Shown here: positions 43,473 through 51,257 of the stretch, piece by piece
How the letters are laid out: the number at the start of each line of letters is the position of its first letter
How positions within the stretch are numbered: the first letter of the stretch is position 1
Assembly: GCA_902547925.1 (NCBI GenBank)
Contig: CACCQD010000007.1
Span: 1-64,000, forward strand
From: an uncultured SAR116 cluster alpha proteobacterium
Lineage (GTDB): Bacteria; Pseudomonadota; Alphaproteobacteria; Puniceispirillales; Puniceispirillaceae
DNA: 64,000 nucleotides
Direction: 5' to 3'
Notes under the pieces: generated by a model
What the model saw: the letters and a program-made list of their open reading frames with translations, nothing else
The model's database searches: none
Told to the model about the DNA's origin: nothing
Translations under genes and position numbers: made by a program

Positions 43473-43916
43473 ATGTTGTTCAATGTAGACTCCAACTGTT
43501 CACCCGACCTTCTTTATTGTCTTGCACAAATGGGCCATGGCGACGAACTTGTGATTGCAGACCGTAATTTCCCAGCCACATCAACGGCCATCCATACTGG
43601 ATTTAAGACATTGATTTCAATGCCGGGATTTAGCGCATTAGCGGCTATTCAGACGATCACCAGCCTCTTGCCGTTAGACGGGTTTGTTGATCATGCAGCC
43701 GTGCGTATGGAAATCGACGGCGCACCAGATGAGATGAACGAGACACATACCGCCGTGTTTTCATTCCTAGAAACAAAAATCCCTGAAGGGGCTGGTCTTG
43801 GCCATATTCCCCGGCCCGAATTTTATGAGCGCGCGCGGCGAGCCTATGCGGTCGTCCAGACCAGCGAAAATATCCCCTATGGATGCTATATCCTGCGCAA
43901 GGGTGTCATATTCTAA
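43473..43916 (+). CDS. RbsD/FucU family sugar mutarotase
   Basis: A 147-residue protein of the RbsD/FucU family, which interconverts sugar anomers, mostly of fucose or ribose. Typical features are the N-terminal PDLLYCLAQMGHGDELVIADRNFP (in parts: LAQMGHGDELVIADRNFP, with catalytic histidine near residue 22 and aspartate near 30) and the C-terminal RRAYAVVQTSENIPYGCYILRKGV (in part: AVVQTSENIPYGCY). It is the last gene of the rightward operon, 14 bases after the FGGY kinase, and converges with the aldolase/dehydrogenase gene across 6 bases. FucU members favour 6-deoxy sugars, in line with a deoxy-sugar pathway here. Confidence 0.88.
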   Translation: MLFNVDSNCSPDLLYCLAQMGHGDELVIADRNFPATSTAIHTGFKTLISMPGFSALAAIQTITSLLPLDGFVDHAAVRMEIDGAPDEMNETHTAVFSFLETKIPEGAGLGHIPRPEFYERARRAYAVVQTSENIPYGCYILRKGVIF

Positions 43917-43922
43917 GCGGGC

Positions 43923-45959
43923 CTATCGAAGGCTTGCTTCGACATTGCCGCCATCGACCGTTACGACATGCCCGGTGGTGCGCTGCATCTGTGCCAACAT
44001 CAAAAATGCCTCGGCAACGTGTGCTGGCTCAACCTCCTGCTTTAGCAAATTGCCTGTCATGTAGGCCGCTTCATCAACACCTCGCGTTTTTGCCCGGGAT
44101 GCAATGAATTCATCCGTAACGATGCCTGAGCGGATTCGATCCGCATTCACACCATTCACCCGGATATGATCCCCACCCAGCTCAAGGGCGAGCTGTCGCA
44201 TCAGAAACAGCGTGGACGATTTTGGCAGGCCATAAGCCCCAAAATTGCGCCCAGGATTCACTGATTGTTTGCTGATATTGAACAACAGCTGGCCGCCCTG
44301 TCCCTGCTGGCACAGGCAATGCGCAACAGCGCGGGCAAAGCGATAGGGTGCAAAAAAATTCAGATCATAGGCAGCGGCCAATTGCTGGTCATTCAGCTTC
44401 AGCAGGGACCCTGTCTGCGCCGAACCGGCATTCGATATCAGAATATCGACACCGCCAAACCGGCTGATCGCGGCCATGACAGCGCGCTCTGCTGCGCCAT
44501 CTTCGGTAATGTCCATTTCAACCGCTAAGGCATTTTTTGAGACAGTGTTGGCAACATACTGAAGTTCGGTTTCCGGTCGGTCCACAAGCACCATTTGTGC
44601 GCCTGCTTTGGCAAACGTCTCGGCTATGGCCCGGCCAATCGCGCCAGCCGCGCCGGTGACCATCACAACTTTGCCGGTCATCACTGGCGGCTTTGATCTG
44701 CCAAGCTTTGCCTGTTCCAGGGACCAATATTCAAGGTCGAACAAATCAGCCTCATTGACCGGGTGAAATCCGCCTTGATCTTCACCGACAGCACGCACAC
44801 GTATGTTCTGCACACCGATGTCAGCGGCAATGCTCGCGGCAGTGGCATTCACCCCGACCCCGATGACGCCAACGCCCTCCATCCAAACAAGTGACGGCAG
44901 TGACGGTAGCATCGTCTTGGGGTGTGGCGAGCGAGCTGCCTCACGATCAAAATAGGTCTTGTATTCCTGTTGGAAGCTGGCGATGGCATCATTTATTGCT
45001 GTCACACCCTGTTGCCACACAGAACGCGGCAGATGCAACGGACTGCCCTTGATCCGGATGACATGGTCTGGCGAGGCAACCCCTCGGGTCGAGAGATCTG
45101 CAAGGTCACCGCGTTGGAGAAATTCCAGAATGGAACGGTCTGCCCGCAGATCAAGGATCGGCATGGATGCGGCGTCACGCCCGCTGCCCCATGCCAGCGC
45201 CCCACGAAGGTCCATGACCGCATCTGGAACGGCATCATAGTCCCGCGCTGCAATGTTAGTCGGAGCATCCAGACCCATTGCTGCCGCCGCGATATTGGTA
45301 TGCTCGACAATGCGGTCATAGCTTTGTTTTGCGGTATCACCAAAAGCGAAATGCCCATGCTGGAGAAGCAGCAAACCCTCGACATTCGGGTTCGCCTCGT
45401 AAACATCAGCCGCCGCCTTGGCAAGTGCGAAACCGGGCATGATGTAGGGCACTATACCAAGCCGGTCACCAAAGATTTCACGACACCGCTCCGCGGCATT
45501 TGGCAGATTGGCCAGAACCAGAAATGCCGTTGCATGAGTGTGATCGACATAGGTATGCGGCAGATAGGCATGCAGTAACGTCTCAACCGACGGGTTGGGA
45601 GCCGCACTATCGAGAAGATTGTTTCGCTGGACGTTGATCATATCTTCATCAGACAACACATCCAGCGTACGCAGGCGCCGCAATGGTTCCAGCCTGACCC
45701 CGGGCAGGCCAGCCGCCTCAATCACCTCGAGGTCCCACCCCGATCCTTTGACATGCATAACATCCTCCATCTCGCCAAACAGGTTCGCACGCTGAACCTT
45801 TGCCGAGGTATTACCGCCACCATGCATAACCAGATCAGGATCGGTGCCGATCAACCGGCTGGTATAAACACGAAGGGCAAGCGCCTGATCGGCAGGCGTT
45901 TGAGGCGCTGCATCGCACCATTCCTGGACTGTCTTATCGGACCACTGGTTAAATATCAT
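43923..45959 (-). CDS. Fused class II aldolase / short-chain dehydrogenase
   Basis: A 678-residue bifunctional enzyme. The N-terminal class II aldolase/adducin domain (about residues 1-400) has the phosphate loop MHGGGNTSAK (about residues 43-52) and zinc histidines in YVDHTHATAF (about residues 150-159) and LQHGHFAFGD. The C-terminal SDR domain (about residues 420-678) has the nucleotide loop TGAAGAIGRAI, ISNAG, ISKQS and the catalytic YGLPK. Fusions of this kind are known as rhamnulose-1-phosphate aldolase/lactaldehyde dehydrogenase. Here the two genes upstream in the same operon are MtnA and MtnK, so the expected substrate is 5-methylthioribulose- or 5-deoxyribulose-1-phosphate, split into DHAP and an aldehyde that the SDR part then converts. 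Confidence 0.9.
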   Translation of the reverse strand: MIFNQWSDKTVQEWCDAAPQTPADQALALRVYTSRLIGTDPDLVMHGGGNTSAKVQRANLFGEMEDVMHVKGSGWDLEVIEAAGLPGVRLEPLRRLRTLDVLSDEDMINVQRNNLLDSAAPNPSVETLLHAYLPHTYVDHTHATAFLVLANLPNAAERCREIFGDRLGIVPYIMPGFALAKAAADVYEANPNVEGLLLLQHGHFAFGDTAKQSYDRIVEHTNIAAAAMGLDAPTNIAARDYDAVPDAVMDLRGALAWGSGRDAASMPILDLRADRSILEFLQRGDLADLSTRGVASPDHVIRIKGSPLHLPRSVWQQGVTAINDAIASFQQEYKTYFDREAARSPHPKTMLPSLPSLVWMEGVGVIGVGVNATAASIAADIGVQNIRVRAVGEDQGGFHPVNEADLFDLEYWSLEQAKLGRSKPPVMTGKVVMVTGAAGAIGRAIAETFAKAGAQMVLVDRPETELQYVANTVSKNALAVEMDITEDGAAERAVMAAISRFGGVDILISNAGSAQTGSLLKLNDQQLAAAYDLNFFAPYRFARAVAHCLCQQGQGGQLLFNISKQSVNPGRNFGAYGLPKSSTLFLMRQLALELGGDHIRVNGVNADRIRSGIVTDEFIASRAKTRGVDEAAYMTGNLLKQEVEPAHVAEAFLMLAQMQRTTGHVVTVDGGNVEASLR

Positions 45960-45975
45960 GTCAAAAACTGTCCTT

Positions 45976-47070
45976 TTATGTAGCGCGCTCAGGAAAGAGC
46001 CCGGCAAGCCCAGACGCGCTGGCGTCACAAATTCCCCGTTCGGTAATCAGCCCGGTAATTAGTCTGCCCGGCGTAACATCGAAGGCTGGATTGTTGATAT
46101 CGGAAAACGCCGGGGTGATTTCGATCGTTACAACCTCGCCGTCTAATGCCTTGCCCTGGACCGTGGTGACCTCTGCGGCAGGTCGTTCTTCTATGGGAAT
46201 CTCAGACACACCATCGTGAACCGACCAATCAATCGTGGAGGATGGCAGGGCCACGTAAAACGGTATCTGATTGTCATGCGCCGCGAGCGCTTTCAGATAA
46301 GTGCCAATCTTGTTGCAGACATCACCATTTGCCGCCGTGCGGTCGGTGCCAACAATGACCAGATCAACCATCCCATGCTGCATCAGATGACCACCCGCAT
46401 TATCAACAATATACGCATGTGGGACGCCATGGCTGCCCAGCTCCCAGGCGGTGATGCCGCCCTGATTGCGCGGTCTCGTCTCGTCGGCATAGACATAAAC
46501 ATCAATACCCAACTCAGCGGCGTGATAAATCGGGCTTGTCGCGGTGCCCCAATCCACGGTTGCGAGCCAGCCAGCATTACAATGTGTGAGGACACGCACG
46601 GGTTCACCCGGGGATTTGTGCGCGGCGATATCCTTGATCAGGAACAATCCATGCATGCCCAACATCCGGTTGGTCTCGACATCTTCCTCGGCAATGTCGT
46701 GGGCCAGTTGCAATGCTGCCGCCGGCCGCGCGGCCGGCGGCATCGGTGCCAAATGGGTGCGGCAGCGGTCTAGAGCCCAGCGCAAATTAATCGCAGTTGG
46801 ACGGGTTTCGTTCAGCATGTGCCATACATCATCCAACGCCCGGTCGCTGGGGTCAGCAGCCATTTCCATCGCCACACCATAGGCCGCTGTAGCGCCGATC
46901 AATGGCGCACCCCGAACCCACATATCCCGGATCGCAGTGGCAAACTGCTCGCGTGTCTGCAGCGTGGCAATACGGAATTCAGACGGCAGCCAGCGCTGGT
47001 CAATGATGCCAACATCGCCGGACGCGTGATTGAACCAGATAGAACGATAATGTGTGCCGTCAACTCTCAT
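45976..47070 (-). CDS. mtnA: Methylthioribose-1-phosphate isomerase family
   Basis: A 364-residue aldose-ketose isomerase related to eIF2B. Substrate-binding motifs are WVRGAPLIGATAAYG (about residues 47-61), the catalytic cysteine in THCNAGWLAT (about residues 162-171) and the catalytic aspartate in VGTDRTAANGDVCNKIGTY (about residues 240-258). It converts 5-methylthioribose-1-phosphate to the ribulose form; the same enzyme also accepts 5-deoxyribose-1-phosphate in organisms with a deoxyribose shunt. I use the ATG at 47070 and not the GTG just before it. It lies 11 bases after mtnK and 16 bases before the fused aldolase. No mtnB, mtnC/mtnD or mtnP genes are near. Confidence 0.92.
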   Translation of the reverse strand: MRVDGTHYRSIWFNHASGDVGIIDQRWLPSEFRIATLQTREQFATAIRDMWVRGAPLIGATAAYGVAMEMAADPSDRALDDVWHMLNETRPTAINLRWALDRCRTHLAPMPPAARPAAALQLAHDIAEEDVETNRMLGMHGLFLIKDIAAHKSPGEPVRVLTHCNAGWLATVDWGTATSPIYHAAELGIDVYVYADETRPRNQGGITAWELGSHGVPHAYIVDNAGGHLMQHGMVDLVIVGTDRTAANGDVCNKIGTYLKALAAHDNQIPFYVALPSSTIDWSVHDGVSEIPIEERPAAEVTTVQGKALDGEVVTIEITPAFSDINNPAFDVTPGRLITGLITERGICDASASGLAGLFPERAT

Positions 47071-47081
47071 CACTCAGCCCT

Positions 47082-48326
47082 TTAAGGTTTTTGAACCACT
47101 GCCATCATCCCGCTGACATCTTCAATCCCGCGTCGTTCGATGATCAGCCGTGCGCCAGCTTGCAGATTCTGCGCCTCCAATCCGCCCCGTCGTTCCACAT
47201 CCTCAATCGTTTCAAAGTCAGCGTTATGAGCCAATGACAATGTCCGGCGGTGCATCTCGATGCCGCAGAAACCCAGCGCGTCTTCCCATATCTCGTTCAG
47301 CTTTGCCTGCAAGGGCAGGTTGGCGTCGTGGTGCTGATCTTCAAACAGGCTGCGGGGGAACAACACGCCTTCTCGCTCGCTATGCCAGAGCGCCGAGAAT
47401 TCTCCGTTAAATGTAGAGACGAGATCCTCAATCACCTCACGGATCCAGCTCTGGTAAGACACCAGCTTATCAGCACTCCGATGCGCTGGCTGGCTTATGA
47501 ACGCCATCACAAGATTGGCCAGCATCATTCCAAAATCAAACCCCATTGGCCCATAGGTGGCAAACTCAGGGTCGATGACAAATATGCTGTCCCCGGCACA
47601 CATTACAGAACCAGTGTGCAGGTCCCCATGAAGCAGGGTTTCGCTGTTAGAGACGAATTTTGTCAGCAGAGCCTGAACCTCGGATTTCAGCTGGACGTTG
47701 TCACGTAGCTCAGCTACCACGCCATCAACCGCCGGATTGTGGTGGTTCAATTCAGCATCGTAATAGGGATCGGTAAAAACCAGTGATTCAGTGATATTGC
47801 ACAAAGCGTGATTGTCCAGAAACAACTTGGTGTCGCTCTTTTTCTCAACAATTGGCAACGCCAAATCAGACCCTCTGAATGCCGTGCGCGCGATGAATTG
47901 CCCGAGGCGTTCTCCTAGGCCACTCACGTGGTCTCCAGCGATCAGCATACGGCGAAGAATGATGTGCTGATCGAGAAATTCCATTGCGATCAGCGCTTGA
48001 TCTTCATCAAAATAGAGGATTTCAGGAACAGAACCGGGGTCACGTTTGGCCTGACGGATCAGCGCGTGATATTCGAAGAATGCCCGGCTCAAGGGCAGCG
48101 GCCAACTGTCACCGACCAAACGGATGTAGGGGAGTGCCTGCTTGACGATTACAGTCCCCTTCGCACCCCTCACAAGAAAGACGAGATTGAGATTGCCATC
48201 ACCTATTTCCTCAACCCGCCAATTACCCACATCGTCGCCAAGACGGCTGGTCAAAGCCCCGAGAGCGCCAAGCCGCGAGGACAATGTTTCCGATGTCAAA
48301 GGCTCGTACTCTTCCAATTTTGTCAT
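47082..48326 (-). CDS. mtnK: 5-methylthioribose kinase
   Basis: A 414-residue kinase of the aminoglycoside-phosphotransferase-like fold. The N-terminal lobe contains EIGDGNLNLVFLVRG and VIVKQALPYIRLVGDSWPL (in part: VIVKQALPYIRLVG), and the C-terminal lobe the catalytic LLHGDLHTGSVM and the metal-binding VIDPEFATYGPMGFDFG, both specific for MtnK. It phosphorylates 5-methylthioribose, and in deoxyribose shunts 5-deoxyribose, at C1. An AGGAGC site 8 bases upstream supports the ATG at 48326; an in-frame extension to 48503 is not conserved in type. It heads the mtnK-mtnA-aldolase operon. Confidence 0.92.
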   Translation of the reverse strand: MTKLEEYEPLTSETLSSRLGALGALTSRLGDDVGNWRVEEIGDGNLNLVFLVRGAKGTVIVKQALPYIRLVGDSWPLPLSRAFFEYHALIRQAKRDPGSVPEILYFDEDQALIAMEFLDQHIILRRMLIAGDHVSGLGERLGQFIARTAFRGSDLALPIVEKKSDTKLFLDNHALCNITESLVFTDPYYDAELNHHNPAVDGVVAELRDNVQLKSEVQALLTKFVSNSETLLHGDLHTGSVMCAGDSIFVIDPEFATYGPMGFDFGMMLANLVMAFISQPAHRSADKLVSYQSWIREVIEDLVSTFNGEFSALWHSEREGVLFPRSLFEDQHHDANLPLQAKLNEIWEDALGFCGIEMHRRTLSLAHNADFETIEDVERRGGLEAQNLQAGARLIIERRGIEDVSGMMAVVQKP

Positions 48327-48528
48327 AACAACAGCTCCTAGATAGCGTGAGAAGACAGCCAACAAACCATAATTTGCTACCCGGTTGGTTGCAATGCTTG
48401 GGAGCATTTTAGTGTTCGGCTTAGGTATCCGCACTGATGGTAAAGCGGTGCAATCATCAAGGCGGTGCCGCGTTATCTTGAAGAGAAGTGTTATCTTAAA
48501 CAATGTGGCGCAGTGGAATGATCAAGCA

Positions 48529-48563
48529 CAAAAAGCCCCGTAACTCCAAAGAGTTGCGAGGCT
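48529..48563 (-). terminator. Rho-independent terminator, minus strand, probably of a lost tRNA-fMet
   Basis: A 13-bp stem with one mismatch (arms 48534-48546 and 48551-48563, loop CAAA) is followed on the minus strand by a run of five T residues. It lies 26 bases beyond the tRNA-fMet 3' end at 48589, the normal place for a tRNA terminator. Confidence 0.7.
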
Positions 48564-48588
48564 ATGGATCACTGTTTTCCATGATTGT

Positions 48589-48608
48589 TGGTTGCGGGGG
48601 CAGGATTT
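48589..48608 (-). repeat. 3' end of initiator tRNA-fMet including encoded CCA (att-like scar S1)
   Basis: On the minus strand these bases read AAATCCTGCCCCCGCAACCA, which is the T-arm end, acceptor strand and CCA of a bacterial initiator tRNA-fMet. The rest of the tRNA is missing: sequence diverges immediately upstream, and a second fragment (anticodon-stem bases CGTCAGGCTCATAA, 48680-48702) appears 70 bases away. This is what a tRNA-targeted integration leaves at the far end of the element. Confidence 0.72.
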
Positions 48609-48925
48609 ATTCAGGACCCTACGATTAGTGTTTGGGTATGAATTCATTGCGAAAGTAAGATTTGAAACTATGTTCCTGAGATTATGAGCCTGACGGAAAC
48701 CTAGAGAACCCGTTACACCAATCGGAAGGCAACCAAAAAGTAACAACACCCGCGAGAGCCTGACGAAAAATAACCAGGATTTTTAGCGTTTCGAAAAAGT
48801 CACACCGATTGGTGCGCAGGCATTTTGTTACAAGACCACCAAGCAATCCATGTTAATCTCATTTAAGTAATTCATTTTTTGTATTCCCTATATCGCTGGA
48901 TTTTTTTAACAAAGGATTACTTCAG

Positions 48926-50764
48926 ATGCCGTCAGAACGACTTAATCGGAAAATCACTGTTATTTTTGCTACTGACGTCGCTGCCTACAGCAAACATGTA
49001 GAGCAAGACGAAAGCCTTACAATAAAAACATATTCTGAGCGTGAAGTGGTTTTACTGAAGCTAATCAAGGATTTTCGTGGGCGTGTATTCAATACTGCGG
49101 GTGACTCTGTCCTTGCAGAATTTGCCAGTGCTGTTGATGCAGTTGAGTGCGCAGCAGCTTTTCAAGTCCGAATGGTTGGGATCAACAGCCAGGCAGATGC
49201 CAAGTGTAAATTGGAATTCCGCATCGGAATCAACATGGGTGATGTTGTTCAGAAAGACGGCAACTTACTTGGTGATGGTGTGAACATTGCGGCACGGCTT
49301 GAGGCACTTTCACAACCAAACGGAGTCTCTATCTCCAAATCAATTCATGACCTCGTAGCCCCTAAAACCAATCTTAATTTCAATGATCTTGGCATCCAAA
49401 AAATCAAGGAGAACGAATTTCACGCCTTTGACCTGATGATGAAACACTCAAAGAGGCGGAGCCGAAAATACGTTAAAGGTGTAAATGTTGGGACCCTGTT
49501 TGCCGCAATTGCGATCCCAGCAATAAGCATTGCTGGCGCCATATTCTTTATTTTATCTTATGAGAAGTCTGCAGAAAATCGGCAAAAGGCCGTTTTAACC
49601 TCCGTCCCATTGATTCTTGTGGAGCCGATAGCAGTTTCGGAAAACCAAAAGGAATTGCAGAAACCGTTCACTGAGAGTGTCATTTCTGGTCTTTCAGATT
49701 TTCGTGGCATCAATGTGCTCTCCGGAAACAACAGTTTTTTCATCTCTAACTCAAACCTGAGCGATACGCAGATCGCCGAAAAATTCAATGTCGACTACAT
49801 TGTGCGCGGCATGATCCAGACCTACGGCGACAAATCTAGGATGAACATTAGCCTTGCTGACCTTGAGCAGAACAAAGTGATCTGGTCGGACCAAATTGAT
49901 TTCAATTTTGAGGAAATTTTTGAACTGCAAGATCGTGTAAATGACTCAATCCTGTCTCAGCTACAGGTTGAGGCTGTTGCTGGCGACATTGTAAATGACT
50001 TACGCGAATATGCGAAAAATTTTGAATTTCTGACACTGTATCTAAACTGGAGCGCAGAACTTCAGAAGTGGAATCCAGAAAGCCATGCAAGAGCTGAGGC
50101 GTTCCTGAGTGAGATGAACGAACTTGATGCAGATAACCTGCTGCTTCATAGCGCCGCCGGATGGCAAACCTTCCAAAGGGTTGTATTTGGGCTCTCAACA
50201 AGCTTTGAAAGTGATGTTGAAACAATGAAAACTCGCAATGCACTCGCTATTCAAACAATGGGGCGTGGGGAAGATTTTGCGCAACGCGCAATGTTCGAAT
50301 ACTTCTTTTTCTCGAAAACCTGTGAGGCTGCTCTTGCAGATGTAGACGCCTCTTTAAAGCGCGGGCAAAACGTTCGTGTTTACCAAATTACCGGCGCTAT
50401 TTACGCAGCCTGTGACCGGGTCGAAGAAGCTATTATCTACAATCGAAAGGCGCTTGCTGCCACCCCCAATGATATCGGGTGGTTCCTCACTGTGGACTTG
50501 GTGTCCAACCTTTGGAAACTGGACCGATATGAAGAGATAAAAGAAATGATTGAAGCTAAAATTGACGCTGCTGATATGGATCCACGAATTATGGCAATTT
50601 TTGCAGTTGTTGAACAAAAAGCGGGAAACAAAAAACGAGCTAAAGAACTTATTGCAAGAGCCAAAATCAATGGACTTGTGCAAGATAGAATTAAAACATG
50701 GCTTCGAGGCCAACCCGCCGCATTCAGGCTAATTGAACAAATCAACGAAATCGATACTTTCTAG
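48926..50764 (+). CDS. Membrane class III cyclase with TolB-like domain and TPR, cassette-borne
   Basis: A 612-residue protein. The N-terminal cyclase domain (about residues 5-170) is complete: ATDVAAYSKHV, NTAGDSVLAEF and LLGDGVNIAARLEAL. A basic linker leads to one membrane segment (about residues 190-212, LFAAIAIPAISIAGAIFFIL). The outer part has a TolB/FlgO-like domain (about residues 225-360, YIVRGMIQTYGDKSRMNISL) and TPR-like helices (about residues 370-600). It has the same architecture as the first cyclase of the 16.6-21.5 kb cluster with only one sensor module. It stands alone between scars S1 and S2, is AT-rich compared with the sugar island, and AAGGA precedes its ATG. Product (cAMP or cGMP) is undetermined. 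Confidence 0.88.
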   Translation: MPSERLNRKITVIFATDVAAYSKHVEQDESLTIKTYSEREVVLLKLIKDFRGRVFNTAGDSVLAEFASAVDAVECAAAFQVRMVGINSQADAKCKLEFRIGINMGDVVQKDGNLLGDGVNIAARLEALSQPNGVSISKSIHDLVAPKTNLNFNDLGIQKIKENEFHAFDLMMKHSKRRSRKYVKGVNVGTLFAAIAIPAISIAGAIFFILSYEKSAENRQKAVLTSVPLILVEPIAVSENQKELQKPFTESVISGLSDFRGINVLSGNNSFFISNSNLSDTQIAEKFNVDYIVRGMIQTYGDKSRMNISLADLEQNKVIWSDQIDFNFEEIFELQDRVNDSILSQLQVEAVAGDIVNDLREYAKNFEFLTLYLNWSAELQKWNPESHARAEAFLSEMNELDADNLLLHSAAGWQTFQRVVFGLSTSFESDVETMKTRNALAIQTMGRGEDFAQRAMFEYFFFSKTCEAALADVDASLKRGQNVRVYQITGAIYAACDRVEEAIIYNRKALAATPNDIGWFLTVDLVSNLWKLDRYEEIKEMIEAKIDAADMDPRIMAIFAVVEQKAGNKKRAKELIARAKINGLVQDRIKTWLRGQPAAFRLIEQINEIDTF

Positions 50765-50846
50765 TTTTTTAGTACCAAAAGCTTCGCCAAAACCAACCAA
50801 TTGGCCCTAGTAAAAAACAAAAGTTATTAGGGTGCTAGGATGTGTC

Positions 50847-50922
50847 CGCCAAAATAAAATCGCAGCTGATTTGCGCTAATGTGCGCGGCAGCAAAGCATA
50901 AAAGCGCAAACACCCAAAAAAC
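50847..50922. repeat. Repeat A, copy 1 (about 80 bp)
   Basis: This stretch, with the core GCAAAGCATAAAAGCGCAAA, recurs in the same orientation at 56338-56417 with roughly 80 percent identity by eye. It directly adjoins the hairpin and tRNA-fMet fragment here, so it is most likely the flank that lies downstream of the original tRNA-fMet gene or the end of the integrating element. Confidence 0.75.
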
Positions 50923-50983
50923 CTCGCAAGTCCGAGGACTTGGAGTGTTGCTAAAATATTGATATATAAAGGAATTTTGTGAA

Positions 50984-51029
50984 TGGGGCAGGATTTTAAC
51001 CTGCGACCTTCAGGTTATGAGCCTGACGG
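50984..51029 (-). repeat. tRNA-fMet 3' half (anticodon stem to acceptor), att-like scar S2
   Basis: On the minus strand this reads from the anticodon stem (CGTCAGGCTCATAACCTG, anticodon CAT) through AAGGTCGCAGGTT and the T loop to CCTGCCCC. One T-loop base is changed (TTAAAAT for TTCAAAT), the acceptor end has lost the CGCAACCA, and the 5' half is replaced by GGTTTCC. It is not a functional tRNA. The same replacement sequence (GACGGAAACC on the plus strand) follows the fragment at 48680-48702. Confidence 0.78.
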
Positions 51030-51257
51030 AAACCTTCGGAAACCGGTCATCAAATCGATCTGGTGCTATGGTGGTGCTATGGCAAATTTACTTTTTATCT
51101 TGGTGCTATGGGTGTTGCTATGACAGCAATTTAGCAAATTTGATGTTCATTTTAGCAATACAGACACACAATCACACGCATCCTTGTAAAGCCCCACATA
51201 CACACGCCCGCCAAAGAAGTGGGTTTCAGGTGATTTCATTGGAACAACTGCGGATCA

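Larger units (their letters stand above)
48327..48925. other. Noncoding region with scar S1, left edge of the cassette array
   Basis: About 600 bases between mtnK and the fourth cyclase gene, without a convincing gene. It holds a terminator hairpin (48529-48563), the 3' terminus of a tRNA-fMet (48589-48608), a second piece of the same tRNA (48680-48702) and a degraded TAACAAC/CCTGACGAAAAATAACC stretch at about 48739-48778 that resembles the repeats at 56.4 and 63.0 kb. The last 100 bases are AT-rich and should contain the promoter of the cyclase gene. Confidence 0.6.
50765..51257. other. Noncoding region with scar S2 between cassettes
   Basis: About 490 bases without a gene. In order it holds repeat A (50847-50922), a hairpin with a minus-strand T run (50915-50942) and a tRNA-fMet 3' half (50984-51029). 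The stretch 51060-51110 contains three imperfect copies of TGGTGCTATGG. The rest, up to the hydrolase stop codon, shows nothing I can name. Confidence 0.55.

Noticed and set aside
50984-51029. A functional tRNA-Met gene
   Set aside because: Only the 3' half is present, the acceptor end is changed and the T loop is altered; the 5' half cannot be found.
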